Positions 11,358 through 20,943 of a DNA stretch of 64,000 bases are shown piece after piece; position 1 is the stretch's first letter, and every line of letters starts with the position of its first letter. The stretch comes from Ligustrum vulgare (taxonomy: Eukaryota > Streptophyta > Magnoliopsida > Lamiales > Oleaceae): NCBI GenBank assembly GCA_963555705.1, contig OY743174.1:27841608-27905607 (forward strand). The letters run 5' to 3'. A program made the translations under genes and the position numbers. The notes under the pieces were generated by a model. It made no database searches and was not told where the DNA came from. It saw nothing but the letters and a program-made list of their open reading frames with translations.

Positions 11358-12032
11358 CTAGATGAACTGCCGATAATAATTAACTAGACCAAGGAAAGAA
11401 CGAAGTTCGGTTACCTTGGTTGGTGCTTCCCACTCCTTGATTGCTTTTACTTTTGCCTCGTCCATCTTCAAGCGCCAGTGGCCAATGATATGTCCAAGGA
11501 AGTGCACCTCATCCTTGGCAAAGGAACATTTTTCCTTTTTGATATAGCTCATTCTCCCGCAATGCTTGGAACACCGTTCGGAGATGTTTTGCGTGATCCT
11601 CCAAGTTGTCGCTATAGATGACAATGTCATCCAAGTATACCACCACGAACTTGTCCAAGTAAGGTTGGAAAATCCTATTCATCAATGTGCAAATGTGGCC
11701 GGGGCGTTTGTTAAGCCAAAAGGCATTATTAACCATTCGAATGAGCCATATCGAGTGATGCATGTTGTCTTAGGCTCATCCCCTTCTGCAATCCATACTT
11801 GGTAATATCCCTTTTGTAGATCCACCTTTGTGTAATATTTTGCACTACCAAGTCTATCAAATAAATCAACAATCAAAGGAATATGATACTTGTTTTTAAT
11901 TGTTACCTTGTTGAGCGCCCGGTAATCTACACACATGCGTAACGATCCATCATGCTTCTTTTGGAACAAGACCGGAGCGCCATAAGGTGCCTTCGAAGGT
12001 CGTATCCTCCCTGTATCAAGCAACTCCGTCAA
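11358..12032 (-). pseudogene. Reverse transcriptase region of gypsy chromovirus (frameshifted)
   Basis: Three overlapping frames together cover [37 protein letters not shown] and [12 protein letters not shown] in one; [16 protein letters not shown] in the second; [19 protein letters not shown] and [16 protein letters not shown] in the third. The catalytic YLDD lies at about 11626-11637. Frameshifts near 11690 and 11535, and a stop at about 12034 between protease and RT, inactivate it. Confidence 0.88.
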
Positions 12033-12785
12033 TTACCTTATAAGTTCTTCCAGCTCCGGTGGTGCCATCCGATAAGGTGCCATGGATGGTGGTTTGGCAC
12101 CCGGTTCCAACTCAATCTTATGATCCACCTCCCTCCTAGGTGGTAATCTCTTAGGTAACTCCGGCGGCATCACGTCCTTATTTTCTTCAAGGACATTCTT
12201 GATGACTTCGGGCACATTATCGTCACCCGCAACTTCCTCAAATTGGTCCTCCATTTTTAATGCTGCCAAATACGTCGCCTCTCCTTTCTTTAGCCCTTTT
12301 GCTAGTTGCATGGCCGAAAGCTGCCCCATTGCTTTTGTCCTAGCTACCGTAGGAACCATGGATGAAGAACCCCTCTCCAAGATGCAAACCGAGCCAAAGG
12401 AAGGCATAGGAATAGCATTGACCTTCCTCATGAAGTCCAACCCGAGAACCAAGCGAAAATCATCCATTGTAGCCACTGAAAAATCCACTTGGCCATGCCA
12501 AGTGCCTAATTGAATTTCCACTCCTCGAACTATGCCACCAAGGGGCGTGGATGGAGAATTCACAGCTTTCATAAGACCACCACATTTAGTGATTGTGAGG
12601 CCCAACCTTCTAGCCTCATCTTCAGTAATGAAGTTGTTGGTAGCTCCCGTATCCACCATTGCTAGTGCGGCCCGACTATTTACTTGAGCTTCCACATACA
12701 TTAATCCTCGTTCATTATTGGAAGTCGGAACAACCTTAGCATTGAGAGCGTTAAGAAGTTTAAATGAACTAAAATGTTCCGCCCT
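12033..12785 (-). pseudogene. Aspartic protease region of gypsy chromovirus
   Basis: The open frame (12033-12701) contains the retropepsin active site AMVDTGATNNFI (DTG at about 12645-12653) and FRLVLGLDFMRKV, the second protease landmark. The part between 12702 and 12785 continues in frame from gag after a TAA, so gag and pol were probably one reading frame before the stop arose. The C-terminal part leads into the RT connection with PPELPKRLPPRREVDHKIEL. Confidence 0.85.
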
Positions 12786-13988
12786 TTAATCTTGGCAAGA
12801 GGATGAATCCCGTTCCTCCACCATAGCCGCCAATGTGCCAAGTTTAGGGCAATCACACATTAAATGTGGCCCCTTACACACGAAGCATCCACTTTGAGAA
12901 CCCGTCGAGGCCTTCTTCTTTTCCTCATAATTTTTTCGCGAGAGGGAAGGTTTGTAAGTGTTACCACCTTTGAAGAATGATGGCTTATGGTAATCTTTCT
13001 TCTCTCCCCCGCCTTTAGCCGAGTTACTCTTAAAGCTTTTAAAAGATTTTGATGAATCCGTGCTCCTTTGGAACTCAGTTAAAGATTCGGCCACCACAAT
13101 AGCCTCATCTACTGTCTTCACTCCCCGACGTTGAAGTTCTTGCTTCACCCAATTTTGTAATCCGTCGGTAAAGTGAAACAATAGATCTTCATCTGACATG
13201 CTCGGGATTTGAAGCACAAGGGTAGTAAACTCTTTGACATAATCGCGAATAGTGCCATTATGTTTCAACTCCCTAAGCTTTTTACGGGCCTCATATACTA
13301 CATTTTCGGGATAAAATTGGCATTTCAATTCCTTCTTGAAATCATCCCAACTATCTATCCTACAAGCACCCTTTTCTATGTCGGTGTGCTTACGTCGCCA
13401 CCATAGAGCCGCGGTGTCCGTAAGATACATAGTCGAAGTACGTACCTTAATAACTTCATCCACAATGTTCACGCCCTCAAAATATATCTCCAATCGCCAT
13501 AGGAAATCATCTAGCTCTTTTGCATTTCGCTTTCCATCGAACTCCCTAGGCTTTGGATAGTCGATCCTTGGAGCCGCTAGAATCGTGCTAGTACCGGCAC
13601 TAGTTGACGCCTTCTTACAAGCGTCTAGGCCACTTTGCATATCCGCGCAAAGCTTTTTCACTTGGTCTTGGATCGCTTTGACAACATCCATGACCTTACC
13701 CTCCAACCTCGTATATTCTTCCCTTAAAGCGCCTTGGTCTTCCTTGAGATCATCAAGTTGTTCCAAGGTGTGAGCTTCAAGGGTTGAGAGTGAATTCTCC
13801 ACTACTTCAATGCGTTCCCCCATATTGAGAAATACTTCCTCAAGAGATCCACCGGTAGGGGCTGGTGGTCGGCTCTTGCTTTGAGTTTGTCGAGTTTTCT
13901 TACTCGTGGTTTGGGGTTCGACCTCTCGACCCCGCTCGTCATGTTCTACCTTTGAAATGCCGGATCCCACAACGTCTTTTTCTGCCAT
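12786..13988 (-). CDS. Gag protein of gypsy chromovirus
   Basis: The 400-residue ORF starts MAEKDVVGSG, 43 bases inside the 5' LTR, the expected gag position. It has a coiled-coil-like region (about residues 45-115), the retrotransposon gag capsid domain (DYPKPREFDGKRNAKELDDF through FTDGLQNWVKQELQ), a basic Ser/Lys-rich segment and a zinc knuckle CFVCKGPHLMCDC (CX2CX3HX4C) near the C terminus. The ORF is intact, though the pol it should join is broken. The family role is the structural shell for reverse transcription. Confidence 0.88.
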   Translation of the reverse strand: MAEKDVVGSGISKVEHDERGREVEPQTTSKKTRQTQSKSRPPAPTGGSLEEVFLNMGERIEVVENSLSTLEAHTLEQLDDLKEDQGALREEYTRLEGKVMDVVKAIQDQVKKLCADMQSGLDACKKASTSAGTSTILAAPRIDYPKPREFDGKRNAKELDDFLWRLEIYFEGVNIVDEVIKVRTSTMYLTDTAALWWRRKHTDIEKGACRIDSWDDFKKELKCQFYPENVVYEARKKLRELKHNGTIRDYVKEFTTLVLQIPSMSDEDLLFHFTDGLQNWVKQELQRRGVKTVDEAIVVAESLTEFQRSTDSSKSFKSFKSNSAKGGGEKKDYHKPSFFKGGNTYKPSLSRKNYEEKKKASTGSQSGCFVCKGPHLMCDCPKLGTLAAMVEERDSSSCQD

Positions 13989-14010
13989 GCCAACGATAGT
14001 AAGTGAGCAA

Positions 14011-14030
14011 ACCTAGGCTTTGATACCAAC
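14011..14030 (-). other. Primer binding site of gypsy chromovirus
   Basis: Minus-strand TTGGTATCAAAGCCTAGG directly after the 5' LTR matches the initiator tRNA-Met PBS with one change (TCAAAG for TCAGAG). Confidence 0.8.
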
Positions 14031-14577
14031 TGTCACGGACTTGCTAATTTCCTCCAAGAACCGTGTGCCCTTAGTGTCTTCAACTTCCGCCGTTGTTATT
14101 ACACTAAGTCAGCCTCCCAATTGACGTTGATGTCTTAGAAAGGCACTAAGTAGAACACTTTAAGAAAGGGTCAATGAAGGAACACAAGAACTTACAAAGA
14201 AGGCTTTGTATTGAATAAGGATACTCTTTACAATACTCTTCACAACTTCACTCTCTTGATGGCTTCAAATGAATCCTACCAAGCAATTTATAGTAGTAGC
14301 CTCCTCAAATGGATGGCTATGATCATTTCTATCCAATGGTCTAGATTACACATCTAGAATTATCTATACAAGTATTTACATTAAAATATTTATGGACTAA
14401 ACTAGAATGATCTAGAATAATCCACCAAGTGAGGAGCTTGTAGGCTTCTAGAATGTCCCACCATATTTTAGCAATCTTCATGCACTTGTGGGAGTCTAGA
14501 ATATTCCGGTTAGCCTCAAGTCGTCACCATTTTAAATTTCTCGATCTTCTTGTGCCAAAATCGAGCGAGTAGTGACA
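14031..14577 (-). repeat. 5' LTR of gypsy chromovirus
   Basis: 547 bp, TGTCAC...GTGACA, paired with 5783-6332. It is followed at once by the second copy of the ~290-bp flanking duplication. Confidence 0.92.
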
Positions 14578-14578
14578 T

Positions 14579-14875
14579 AATATTCATTTCATATGTCAAC
14601 ATATAAATTCAATATATGTGAGTAACAAATAATCGTGCATCGTACGAGTGTAACACTAGTTATTATATAGAAGTAGAAGTGAGGAGAGATGGTCATTAAA
14701 TACAAATTTTCCTCCAAAATGATTCTCTCTCCTCACTTTTACTTTTATAAGGATAATAAAAACGAAGATGATGATGATGATGATGATGATGTTATAATAA
14801 TAATAATAATAATAAAGATAAAAATGTCCTTATTTTGTTTAGATGTCCTTTAGCATTGGACGGAAGTGGGCAAGT
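14579..14875. repeat. Right copy of ~290-bp duplication flanking the gypsy element
   Basis: Direct repeat of 5494-5782, including a second copy of the Helitron B 3' end (CTAG at 14656-14659) and the (GAT)n tract. It continues beyond the point where the left copy is cut, into GGCTCGAATGG, so the right side is the unbroken flank. Confidence 0.85.
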
Positions 14876-14983
14876 GGCTCGAATGGTTGATGACATGAAG
14901 TACACACATTTATTTGATAATAAAACCATCAAAATCATATTTGCACCATTTTTTGTATTCCGCCGTCCAACAACTTTTTTATA

Positions 14984-15255
14984 CTCCCTTCATTCTACGA
15001 AGATAGATTTGTTTTCCTTTTTGGTCTGTCCCACAAAGATATACCCCTTTTTTAGAATATATTAATGTTTTCATTTTCTAATATACCCTTATTTAATATG
15101 CATTATTATCAACAAATATGAATAACTCATTATTTAATGTAGGGTATATTAGGTAGAATATATGTAAATTTATAGTTCCAATATATATTAATTATATTTT
15201 CTTAATCCTTGTGAGTGACAATAGAAGTAAGCATATTTTTGTGTGACGAAGGGAG
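14984..15255. mobile_element. Stowaway-type MITE (Tc1/mariner)
   Basis: The termini are CTCCCTTCATTCTACGAAGA and, inverted, CTCCCTTCGTCACACAAA. This is the Stowaway TIR type (CTCCCTYCGTCC...), flanked by TA on both sides. It is 272 bp, AT-rich and non-coding. Confidence 0.85.
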
Positions 15256-15984
15256 TACTATTATTTTTTCTCTCAAATTCATTTTCAATTACACATTTTT
15301 ATAAATTAATCATTTTTCACACTTTTCAAGCATATATTTTTTCCAAAATAAATTTTTTTCCAAAGTTTTTCAAATATTACTTACCAAACATGCACTTAAC
15401 CCTTGTTTGGTCTCTAACAATTTTTTCAATTTTTTTTTATCAATTTTTTTTTTAACTACACATTCCTATAAAATTCATCACTTTCAATCAAAATTTAAAA
15501 TTTCCATAAAACTACCTGCACCAAAATTGATTCAAATATTACTCCAAAAAGGAAATATGGGATATAAATTGACGAGTCAAACGATGCCCACCACTCAATG
15601 CAGCCTGCCGGTCATTCTTTCTTTCCACCTAACCATCCACGTGACTTTGTTCATTTCAGCTACTCCTCATTCTTCACTTTTTCTTAAAAATTTCAAACCG
15701 TATGTTATTCGATTAAGTGTGTTTTGTATTGTTTAAAAAGATTTTTTTGAAATAAATAGTGAATTTTAAGAAAATGAATGATTACGATTTGATTAAAAAG
15801 TTAAATATGTTGGACTTAACTTTTAATGAATGATTGAGATTGAATATTTTCGAAAAAAGAGAAAGATTTAAAGAATACTAAACAACGACTAAATATGATT
15901 TGAAAATAGTGAGCGAAAGATTTGAAAATAGTGAGTGAAAGATGATCTTTTTCCAAAGGAGATCATGAAGTAGTAATTTCGTTA

Positions 15985-16052
15985 TTTTACAGTTTTATTT
16001 TTTTTAGTTTCATTCAGATTTATTTTATAATTTTATAATTTATTTGGACTTA
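15985..16052. repeat. Duplicated target segment, left part (other copy at 18955)
   Basis: TTTCATTCAGATTTATTTTA and following bases to GGACTTA match 18963-19013. The match resumes at 16932, after Helitron C, and again at 17857, after the Tourist-like element. The 18.95-19.24 kb copy lacks both and so is an empty site. Confidence 0.8.
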
Positions 16053-16931
16053 TCTATATCTATACTATATATAAAGGGAGAATAATAGATTAATTTGAAT
16101 GTAAAGTTGATTAGCGTGAATGCAAAATTTGGATAGATATGAATACAATATATATATATATATATTATTTAAAAAGTGAGTTGAAAAAATGTTCTACTTA
16201 TAAATAATTTATAGAAAAAGTTATTGAACGAAGGTTAATATTAAATAATTAATACTTTGATTTTTATTGGTTAATAATATTAATAGAATGATTACTATTT
16301 TTTAATCATTCTTAATTCTAATAATTTTTAAGATTATATGTATAATTTTCAGAATAATTTCGTAATCTCAAACTTTACTCGGTTGTCGTATCATGATAAT
16401 CACAAGATTTTCAAAATTATTATTTTGACTACTTATTTTTACAAATAAAGTTTTAATGGTTAAATTCAAATATTTTGACTACTTTTTTTTTTAATTATTG
16501 TGATTAATGTTTTTGAATGAAAATTAAAAAGTACGTTAAATACAAGAGGAAAATGTAGAAGTTATGAGAAATATGCTAATGCCTTTCACATGCATCAATA
16601 TTCGTGCACATAATATTACATCAAATGTGATACCATTAAAAAACTATTAAATTTACATTTTCAATGAAGTTATTAATAATTCAAGAAAATTATTGAAATC
16701 AATAATAATTTATTATTTAAATAAATAAATTGATGTTTACTATTCAAAGAGTTTTTTAATAATTTGAAGTAGTTATGTTATTCTTTAAATTCTAATAATT
16801 ATTGTAATAGGGAATTCTTTTTTATGCATTTATATGTGCTAATTATGTATAAGCACTAAAATTTTAAGAATATTTATTAAAATCAATATTACGGATAATA
16901 ACTTTCGTTTATCATACGAGTGAAATATTAG
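16053..16931 (+). mobile_element. Non-autonomous Helitron (copy C), boundaries proven by empty site
   Basis: It starts TCTATATCTATACTATATATAAAG style (TC at 16053, after A) and ends ATATTAG at 16931 before T. The hairpin is decayed (CGTTTATCATACGAG) and the final CTAG has become TTAG. The duplicated region at 18955 reads GGACTTA directly into TTTAATTTAAAA, giving the exact pre-insertion sequence with A/T target and no TSD. The 5' ~350 bp matches Helitron B. It is 879 bp and non-coding. Confidence 0.85.
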
Positions 16932-16993
16932 TTTAATTTAAAATTAGATTAGTTTCAAGCCTACAACTGTGTGCTGAGGGTTTGAAAACATTA

Positions 16994-17853
16994 GGTGGCG
17001 TTCTGTTTGTATTTTATTTTGTATTTTCATTTTCGAAAATGTTTTTTGTTTTGTGTTTTCATTTTTGTTTTCAAATTTGCTGAAAACGCGTTTGGTTTGT
17101 CATTTCTGAAAACTGTTTTTGAAAATGAAAAGTTGGAAAACACGTTCTGTTTGAAATTTTGCAGAACACTATTTAAACTATTTTTAATTAATTTGCTTGC
17201 AGAATACTACTAACTCCAACTCAAATTTCCTTTCACAATACACTAAAAATATGGTTACATGCAACACACTAATGTGAGCATTAAGAGTCTATATTAACAC
17301 AGCTTGATCAGGTTCGGGACTTGAGAAAGCTCTACTTATATTAAAATCCAGAAAATGCAAGTTCTTTCAAAACCACCAGAGTCCATTTATCATTGCATTT
17401 TTTGAAATATAACAACAAGAATTCTCATTTAATTTTTTTTTAATGTTGATATTGAATTCAATAAACCTTTATTTAAACTAAGTTCCAAGTTAGGATAATT
17501 CTCAAAAAAAAAAAAAAAAAAAAAAAATATTTATTTAGGCTTAGTTCCAAGCTAGGATAATTCTAAAAAAAATAATAAAAAAATAAAAACTTTATATTAA
17601 GCTTAGTTCTAAGTTAAGATAATTCTATATAAAAAAAAAAATTCCCAAAACGCGTTTTCCGCGTTTTGGACATTTTTTGTCGAAATACACACAAAACGCC
17701 CAAAACGATGTTTCGGGCGTTTTCCGTTTTGTGCACAAATTTTTTGTTTTGTTTTCCAAAATGCGTTTTCGAAAATGGTAAAGAGAACGCGTTTTTAGCG
17801 TTTTCGAAAATAAAAACAGAAAACGACCTCAAAACAGCAAAGAGAACAGGGGC
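16994..17853. mobile_element. Tourist-like (PIF/Harbinger) element
   Basis: The left end GGTGGCGTTCTGTTTG and right end CAAAGAGAACAGGGGC are imperfect inverted repeats flanked by TTA on both sides. The interior is built from inverted variants of ACGCGTTTT and TTTTCGAAAA, so it can fold back. The 18.95-kb paralogous segment lacks this insert at the same position (GAAAACATTA then AAAGAC). The few ORFs are artefacts of the inverted repeats. Confidence 0.65.
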
Positions 17854-17856
17854 TTA

Positions 17857-18950
17857 GCATTTTTTCCTACCCTTTATTGACGGATTCCAATGTACTTTTT
17901 ACGTTCGTTCGAGCTAGAATTTTTTAACACTCATTCGCATGTTATGAACATGACCCATTTTCATCTTACATCAGATCGGGCTACAACTCTTTCCCTAGAA
18001 ATGTAGAGTATTTAGGGAGACTTTTCTTGGATACAATTGGTGCATAATTATAATTTTTTAACAAAAAAATAACATTCGATTAAATAACGATTTTCACTTG
18101 CAAAATATCGAATAAATTTTGACTTATCGAAATCACGATATACACACATAATTTTAATTTACTAAAATGGAGAAATTAGAAGGAGATAAAATGAAGCGAG
18201 GTATGCAAATGCAAATCTCCTTAAAACAGATATCGCACCTACACTGGTGCTAATATGATCAAATGGATGTTTATCTTCCAAAATACAACGCTTCTTTCAA
18301 AATTAATATAGTACGATATTAATTTTGTCGGACGAACCACTGCTTGACTATACTCTTCAAGAATAGAATAGACGTCGACTAATAAATATCGATTATGAAA
18401 CTCAAAATAATTTGGAATAGAACTTAGAGAAAGAAAGAATTAAAAATCAATTATATGGAATCGATTTGAAGTAGAAAATATGAAAATGAAGGTCCTTATT
18501 TATAGATCTTCAAGTGTCTCTTCAAATAGTTGCATCTTTGGCAAAGTCAATTTAAACCATTAAATCACACATTTTCATTTTTAATGGTCTAGATTGCACA
18601 TGTTCAAAGAATTCCACATCGTTATGATGCACATGTCTATATAAAAAAATTTGTGTTTCTAAATTAATTTTGGCGCACATGATTTTACCTTCGAACTAAT
18701 ATGTTGATATATAAAATTTTGGAAAAAAATTCTAATTCAATTTGATAGAGACTCTTGCTGATAACGTGTTATAAATTAGAAAGAAAAGATAGAAAAAATA
18801 AAGAGGTCAATAAACATGTGTGTATTATTATGAAACAAAGCCTATATGTATGTGTGTGTGTGTGTGTGTGTGTGTATAAAAGGTGATAATACATATGGTT
18901 ATAGAGGTACAACTATTATTTACTAATACAATATAATATTTACAAAATAA
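17857..18950. other. Non-coding AT-rich stretch
   Basis: The first ~150 bp belongs to the segment duplicated at 19085-19235. The rest holds a (GT)n tract at 18849-18877 and no convincing gene, RNA or element ends. Confidence 0.6.
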
Positions 18951-18954
18951 CAAT

Positions 18955-19240
18955 TTCTTTTTAGTTTCATTCAGATTTATTTTATAATTTCCTAATTTAT
19001 TTGGACTTATTTAATTTAAAATTAGATTTGTTTCAAGCCGATAAGTGTGTGTTAAGGGTCTGAAAACATTAAAAGACTTTAATTGAGTTTTTTTGTTTAT
19101 TGATGAGTTCCAATATAATTCTTACATTCATTCAACCTAAAATAATACTCATTCGCGTATTATGAACAAGATCCATTTATTATGAATAACGTTTTCATCT
19201 TATATCACGTTGGGCTAAAACTCTTTCCCTGCAAAAAAAA
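18955..19240. repeat. Paralogous empty-site copy of the 16.0-18.0 kb segment
   Basis: It matches 15985-16052, then 16932-16993, then 17857-18005, in the same order, without Helitron C and without the Tourist-like element. It therefore preserves the arrangement before both insertions. Confidence 0.8.
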
Positions 19241-20129
19241 AAAAAAAAAGTGTCTTTATAGCGTCTTAATGTTGATTAACTTTATTGACTATATAAATCA
19301 AAAAATACGTTAAGGAACAATGGTATAATGTTAATAAAATTTATGATTAAATAAATAAATAAATAAATATTTTAAAAATCAGTTTATAATTCTATACAAA
19401 CTTCAGTCACCATTCATGAAATTAAACTGTGCCGTCTTCCGATACCAATTTTTTCAAAATCTATTTTTTTCAAACCTTATTTTTAATCACACATTTTTCA
19501 GTAAAATAGTTTTACAAATAAATTGAAATTTTTTCTCTACTTTAGATCTACATATTTTTTCAAAAAATTATTATTTCAAAATCTATTAATCCAACAAAGC
19601 CTGTGTTTATTTATCAAAGTTATCAATAATTTCTTTGTCATGCACTCTTTGAATACGGGGGATTTTTGCCACATTGTCAATGTCAACCAAGACAAATTTC
19701 ATTCTCGTTCTTCCCTTCGTGGCTATTATCAAATTGATCCGTCTATAAATAAGTTTACAAATAATATATTTTTTCAAATCACTTTTTTATTATACATAAT
19801 TTTTCAAATTACTTTTAAATCACATATTTTATCTAAAAAAAATCACATTCTTTATTGGTAAGCTTTTGTTCGACAGCTCACATCCGATGTTTTATTGATG
19901 TTATTTGTATTTTCTAGATAAAATTTGTAATTAAAAAATAATTTCGAAAAAATATGTATTGTTAAAAAATGGTATTTGAAAATTATAATGATTATAAATA
20001 TTTATATTTATATTTATATTTAACATAGAACATTGGCTAAATAAATTATTTTACCATACTTTTTTTTTTTTTTTGTATTAAATGATTTTGAATGGACACC
20101 ATTTGTCACATATCTCTTTATTTTAAAAG

Positions 20130-20280
20130 GTGCCCACGGCATAAATCAGTTAATTGGAAGTGAGAGTGAGAAATCTCAGTTGAATTGATAGTTATAGGGT
20201 GGGAGTTTGAATCCTATCAAAAGTATGGATGAGACTTCTTGTAACCACAATTAAACAATAAGCTCTCAATCATGTTCTAC
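20130..20280 (+). repeat. tRNA-like / possible SINE fragment
   Basis: GGGAGTTTGAATCCTATC at about 20200 resembles a pol III B box, with a possible A-box-like stretch upstream. The 3' side is cut by the copia insertion at 20281. No TSD could be assigned. Confidence 0.3.
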
Positions 20281-20285
20281 TGAAG

Positions 20286-20888
20286 TGATAGGATTTAAGG
20301 CTCAGAATCAAACCACAAAGAACAAGAACACAGATTAACCACGAAGAAACAATGAAACTTTATTTCAGAAACTGTAAAAATTACAGCAACAAATATCAAA
20401 CCCGTAAAAATATACAAAACTACCAGAAACTCTAGATTTGTATAAAGAACCACAAAGAAAACACTTGAGTTACAGAAATCTCTGCCAAACTCAAATAAAA
20501 CGTATACTGACCAACACAAATCAGTATCAAATCACAACCACTAAGATATTACAGCTTTAATCTTTGTTTTTCTGGTAGAAATGTAAAGAAATCACGAAGA
20601 ACACATAAGGGCGATGAAAAATCGCCTTTCAGAGAAGTTAGGGTTTGAGAGAAGAGTCTAGATTGTAAAGTGAGTATTCAGATCGTCTCTTCTGCTTTTT
20701 CTTTACAAATGGATGGCACAGATCAATCAGAACGTATCCAACGACTTGAATAAAGCGGTGGTTGCTAATGGATCAGAAACCGGGTCAGTGCAATTGGGCT
20801 CAAGTAGTGTATAGTTTGGGCTGCTTCAAATGAATTGATAAAATGGGCTGATTCTGGTCCAAAACATAATTAGTTCAATTGTCCAACA
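20286..20888 (-). repeat. 3' LTR of copia element
   Basis: 603 bp; on the minus strand it begins TGTTGGACAATTG and ends CCTATCA. It is uninterrupted and gives the reference for reconstructing the split right LTR. Confidence 0.93.
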
Positions 20889-20943
20889 ATCTCCACCTCA
20901 ATTGAACTGGTGCTCATAATCTGAAAAACATATCAAACAAGTA

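Larger units (their letters stand above)
5783..14577 (-). mobile_element. Ty3/gypsy chromovirus LTR retrotransposon, decayed, with nested insertion
   Basis: Two direct LTRs (5783-6332 and 14031-14577) begin TGTCAC and end GTGACA. The element reads on the minus strand: PBS next to the right LTR, then gag, protease, RT, RNase H, integrase and a chromodomain-like C terminus, then a purine tract beside the left LTR. A 3.0-kb LTR element (7938-10949) is inserted between the RNase H and integrase regions. Several stops and frameshifts make it inactive. The LTRs differ by about 26 of 550 positions by hand count, so it is the oldest LTR element here with both LTRs. No 5-bp TSD is visible. Confidence 0.92.
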
